Made by a program: the position numbers and the translations under genes. A stretch of 64,000 nucleotides of DNA, taken from positions 1,133,747 to 1,197,746 of the forward strand of contig NC_031468.1 of NCBI RefSeq assembly GCF_000006565.2, given 5' to 3'. The first letter of the stretch is position 1. Every line of letters begins with the position of its first letter. This document shows positions 59,867-64,000 of this stretch, in pieces. The notes under the pieces were generated by a model. The model saw only the letters and a program-made list of their open reading frames with translations, was not told where the DNA came from and ran no database searches. This DNA is from Toxoplasma gondii ME49. Lineage: Eukaryota; Apicomplexa; Conoidasida; Eucoccidiorida; Sarcocystidae.

Positions 59867-60183
59867 ATGTGGAACAGCAACAGTCCCGCTGCGCAGAAGA
59901 AGCGCACCTCCATCACAGGCCTGCCCGGCGGCCGACGAGGCCACCGTGCCTCTCTTTCTCTGCACCGCGATGAAGACTCGCAGCAAGAAGACGCATCGAA
60001 TCCAATGGTAAAACAGAGAAGGAGCACTCAACAACACTTCAAAAAGACATGGATCCATCGGAAGCGTACAATAACTCCATAAAAGAACGCCATATATATA
60101 TATATATATATATATATAAAGGCATAGATACGGAGAGGGAGAGATATGTAGAGTGAGATGCTTGCATGCACATATTTGAATGA

Positions 60184-60219
<36 letters not shown>

Positions 60220-61864
60220 ACATGTAGTGTATGCATGGATGTGAAACACATTTGAGAAGAAAAGGATACACCAGCGTGGCTAGGACAAGTTATGATGCCT
60301 CGAAACGCAAGCTGTGCGAACCGAGGGTCAAAAGACAAGGGAGATTTTGTTCGAGGCATCCATGTCGCTTTCTTTCCCTGTGTTGTTGGCGCATGAGGAA
60401 GTGTCTGCAGGAATACATGTTTCTTTTATTTCTTCGAAAAGTCGGAGAAACATCCCAATCTTATTCACGGCACATACAGGCTACACACATGGCACTTCTG
60501 CATCATCATCGTGCATGACTTTGTCATACTCATTTATGTACATTTCTCTGCATCCATTTTCCTACCTATTAATAGGTAGATACGCATGTATAGCTACGTC
60601 ACGTATGCAGATACATCATGCACATAGAGAGATACCTACATATATATATATATATATCTGCATACACAGACATCTGCATACACATTTCCATCGCTCTTGC
60701 CGACTGGGTGCAATTTGCCCAACAGCCGAGCTGGTTCTACGTTGGTTTATCCACCGAACAATTCGAAGAAACGATGCCTTGTCTCAGTTGTCTAGACGTG
60801 CAGTCGTGTGTTAGCTCGCGTCTGCCTCCAGCTGAAGGTCTTCTTCTTTTTCTTTTTTCTGTTCGCATCTGCTTCTCTTTCGGGTGTACCGAAGGCTGTA
60901 GCGTGACACAGCATGCGCAGAACAGACAGGATCCCCTTCTCGTTCATGTGTCTCTGTTTTTCTGCCTTTTCCCCTTGTTGAAGGCCGTTCTGCGAGTGAA
61001 GCCCAAAGACCAGCTTCAGCTGTCGCCAGAAGAACTTCGCAAACGCATGCCCCCCCGCATTTTGTATCCGCAAAATCCTCGCGCACCGAAAAACCTGGCT
61101 CTTTATTCGTTCAAAGAAAAAGTTTTCAAGCGCGACGAGCAGATCGATCAAACTGTCTTCCATTTGAGCGTCGACGGGTGCGAAAAAGAGAAGAGACGGA
61201 GACAACGGCCTCTCGTCAATCGCTCAAAACGACCGCCGTTGTCACGATTTAGCAACGCACAAACGCAGGCAGCCCTACACACAACACACATCATCTACGC
61301 ATGCTTCCACAAGTCCCGAATTAAACGTCTCCCCCTACACTCACTCAATCTATCCGTTTATCTACCTAGTCATACAACAAAGATCTACAGGGACAGACGC
61401 AAGTACAGGTGTGTGTGCAGATACGCGTACATGTATGCATGCATATATCCGCGCGGATGTATACATTCTCGCCCCCTTCACTACGTTACTTCACGTATCG
61501 ACATGTTTAGTTACCGAGATCGTGGACTTCGGCGTTTCATGTGGGGACTGTGGAAGCCTCCAGGGACGATCGGGTCCCCGTTTTGAGAAGAATAACGAAT
61601 CGTTTTGAACGGAGAAATGATCTCTTTTCCTCTCTGTGTTCCGGTCTCAAACTAGGGCGTTGCTCCACGCCGAAAGTCAAGAAGCCATTGAGCAAGAAGA
61701 GGCGTGGAGACTTCGAGAAGAAGAAGACGCGAAAAAAAAGAGAAAAGAAAGTGTTGACATTCGCATCGAAGACGACCTCCAACGTAAGAAAAACAACACA
61801 ATTCCAACAGCAGTCTCCCGCGGAAAGTGGAGAAACGACGTCTGAAGAAGTCAGTGTCTTCGCA

Positions 61865-61895
<31 letters not shown>

Positions 61896-62582
61896 GTATA
61901 TGCCTCCATTTATTTTTGAGTGCATGCCCATGCATCGATGCGTGTGAAGACGGAGGGACTTGCTGTCTGGTCAGAGACACCAGAGAAGGTAAGAGAGGGA
62001 AGAGCGGAGGCAGAGCACAGAGGAGGAGAAGCTGCTTTCTTCTCGCATTTCACAGTTTGCTTTCTTGAGTCTGTAAAATCGAACAACTCTCGAAACACGG
62101 TTTCCGGATGTGCTCTGTTTCTTCTACAGAAAACACTGAAGACGAAGGTCGGGTGCTGAGGAACCAGTTCAACTACGGGGACCGGGCTTCTCAAACTGAA
62201 ACAAAAGCTGATAGGTAAGACGATACATCCCTTCTCCATCAAATCTAAAAGCCATATGCGCCACATATTCGTTTATACACAAATTCAGACATGTACACAT
62301 TTGTAAAAGTACATCAGGGCGTCCGGATTGGAGGAATTCCCACAGGGATAAGGAACTGTCTTCATGCGTGTGCTGAGAAGAACTTTTGATCCGCACAGAA
62401 CACTTGATGCACATGTTTAGAAATGTGAAACCACATAGAGCGTAATCACACCTACGCGGTAAAGTTTACACAACAAGGATTAACAGGAATTGCTTTTTAT
62501 GCACATATATAAAACGTGTGTGCGCATATGTATATATACATATATATTTGTATATGTATATATATATATATATGTATATATG

Positions 62583-62613
<31 letters not shown>

Positions 62614-63450
62614 GTATATATGTATATATATATGTATATATATATATGTATATATATGTATGTATATATGTATGTATATATGTATATATGTGAAGTTGTC
62701 TGGTCTCTGTGGATATGTGTGCACGCTTCCTCCTGCGGAAGATTTGTCGGACCACAGGGCTTCGCTGTTTGTTGTGTTCGCTTCGTCTTTGAGGTTGGTT
62801 GGTCGCTCATTTGTACTTTCTCCTTCTCGTGTGAATATTTCTTTTCGTCTGCCTTTGTCGTGTTCTTGTTGCTCGTGTCGACGTTTTAAAAAACGCTGCC
62901 TTTTTCATGTTTTTCCATTTTCTTCAGAGAACGAGGTGTGGCTACGAGGCCTCCGCCTACTGTCCCTGTGGCCGGCACAGGTGAGACAAAGATTCTCTCT
63001 CTTCCGAAACAAGGCGTTTTCTCCGTCGAAAACCTGCTTGAACACCTCAGAAGACATAGAAACCAAGGCAGCAGAAAGCAGACATCGAAAGCAAGGAACG
63101 AACTGAGAGAGACAGGAGAAGAGATCGCTTAGACCAGAGACTGTCAGTGAGGGGTCTCTTTTTCTGTCGCTGATTCGTTGCGTCAGACTCCAAAGACGTC
63201 GACAGCCAGCGCAGTGAAGCGTCCTGCATACCCTGCCGTGAACAGACCTAGACAATCTTGTTGCTGAGAAACGGCGGACCTGCCGGCTGCCTCGTCTGCG
63301 CGGTGACACAGGGAGCGCGCAAGCAACCCCACCGTGTGTGCATGCACTGAAAAGGCGAGTGCTGCGGTTTTTGCAGTCAATCAATGGAGAATGTACGACG
63401 CGTATGTGGAGGAACTAAATGCTCAAAATCGACTGCAGAGTAACCAGCAG
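59867..63450 (+). CDS. DNAI1: Axonemal dynein intermediate chain 1, 5' part, cut by the window edge
   Basis: Outer-arm dynein intermediate chain; in coccidia expected in the flagellum of the male gamete. Exons 59867-60007, 60984-61177, 61656-61783, 62130-62214, 62928-62980 and 63377-63450 join in phase for 225 residues. The ATG sits in an ideal coccidian context (AACAAAATG). Diagnostic family blocks appear in order: [59 protein letters not shown] and [13 protein letters not shown]. The C-terminal WD40 propeller is not in the window, so the gene should continue beyond 64000. The exon 2 acceptor (TTGAAG) is weaker than the others, and exon 1 is assigned by start context, phase and basic composition only. 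Exon 6 may extend past 63450: the frame stays open to 63546, with a Lys-rich translation. Introns carry several AT microsatellites. Confidence 0.88.
60092..60215. repeat. AT microsatellites in DNAI1 intron 1
   Basis: AT runs at 60092-60117 and 60186-60215 with ~70 bp between; another run is at 60640-60657 in the same intron. Confidence 0.9.
61864..61889. repeat. AT microsatellite in DNAI1 intron 3
   Basis: A 26-base AT run ~80 bp after the exon 3 donor. Confidence 0.9.
62520..62692. repeat. Compound TATATG/TA microsatellite in DNAI1 intron 4
   Basis: About 170 bases made almost only of TA and TATG units. It keeps all frames open, so Tyr-Ile-type frames of over 100 codons on the minus strand are artefacts. 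Confidence 0.9.
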
Positions 63451-63865
63451 GTCGGAGAGAAACACGACTTTCACAAGGCCAAACCAGAGAGACAGAAAGT
63501 GACAGCGAACTCGACGGAAAGCAAAAGAGGAAACGCGAAAACATAGCAGGGACCTGGAAAAGGGTGATCTTCTCAGTGGCAGAGAAAAATACTGTTTTTC
63601 AATCTACCGTCTTTCACCTCTTCACAAATACTATCCTTATTTGTCTACATCTACCTATACATGTATACATTTGCGTCTCTTTGGCGGTTCACGGTCCTGT
63701 CTCATTACACACAAATATGCATATATATATATATATATGTATTTATCTCTGTATCTACTTATGTTTGTATACAGATCTTCGTCGAGACATCTAACTGCTG
63801 CTCTCTGTTCCTGTTACACCCATTTTCTTCCGTGGATGACTATATCCACGTGCTCTGAAAACACA

Positions 63866-63898
<33 letters not shown>

Positions 63899-64000
63899 TT
63901 GTAATTGCATCGATCTACTTTTGCATACACCTTTTCATCTTTATATATATCAAAATTGGTATGCATCTCTCTAGCATTTTATCCACATCTCCGTGAGTAT
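63451..64000. other. Probable DNAI1 intron 6 or exon 6 extension to the window edge
   Basis: After the candidate donor at 63450 the sequence is AT-rich, with AT runs at 63719-63738 and 63868-63894. No further DNAI1 block (WD40 region) is seen before the end. Confidence 0.5.

Noticed and set aside
59713..60027. Minus-strand frame with a signal-peptide-like start ([18 protein letters not shown])
   Set aside because: It lies opposite DNAI1 exon 1, which has an ideal start context and joins in phase to the dynein exons. No second exon supports a secreted protein.
62466..62889. Tyr-Ile repeat frames on both strands
   Set aside because: Translations of TA/TATG microsatellite inside a DNAI1 intron. 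The same applies to similar frames at 5.3, 47.9, 53.9-54.5 and 60.1 kb.
1..64000. Transposons, organelle-DNA insertions, CRISPR arrays, rRNA genes
   Set aside because: I looked for transposase or reverse transcriptase motifs, cob/cox-like mitochondrial fragments, regular spaced repeats and rRNA blocks and saw none. A BLAST against coccidian mitochondrial DNA would be decisive for short insertions.

Overview
The window looks like nuclear DNA of a cyst-forming coccidian (Toxoplasma, Hammondia or Neospora type). The signs are many GT-AG introns that resolve into phase-consistent gene models, long Ser-, Arg/Glu- and Lys/Glu-rich low-complexity coding stretches, the coccidian CAAAATG start context at one gene, (AT)n microsatellites in introns, and a ribosomal-protein promoter with near-perfect matches to the Toxoplasma TRP-1 and TRP-2 elements. 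Axonemal dynein implies a life cycle with a flagellated male gamete.

Left part (1-23 kb): a tRNA-Phe(GAA); a seven-exon minus-strand gene for an RsmE-type SPOUT rRNA methyltransferase with a possible organelle presequence; then, after a 4.7 kb gap, a seven-exon plus-strand gene for a novel protein joining an N-terminal signal anchor, pentatricopeptide-like helices and a textbook PAM2 motif (binds the MLLE domain of poly(A)-binding protein). A minus-strand gene for cytochrome c oxidase subunit Vb follows.

Middle (23-45 kb): a 4.8 kb stretch with no convincing gene; a single-exon minus-strand ORF of 2344 codons without a recognised family; and a lower-GC 8 kb region in which many minus-strand exons resemble REJ/PKD-type extracellular repeats.

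Right part (45-64 kb): a ten-exon plus-strand FAM76-type zinc-finger protein with an 837-residue Arg/Glu/Ser-rich extension; RPS28 with its TRP promoter motifs; an unrecognised minus-strand gene; and, divergent from it, the first six exons of an axonemal dynein intermediate chain (DNAI1) that runs off the right edge. (AT)n microsatellites crowd the introns and spacers of this part and the RsmE region, and I saw no long one between about 5.4 and 47.9 kb.

The genes do not form an operon or pathway. Several are linked to organelles (RsmE, COX5B, perhaps the PPR protein) and two may act in sexual stages (DNAI1, REJ-like), but this clustering may be chance. Exon boundaries were read by eye from splice motifs and reading phase; no alignment or transcript was available.
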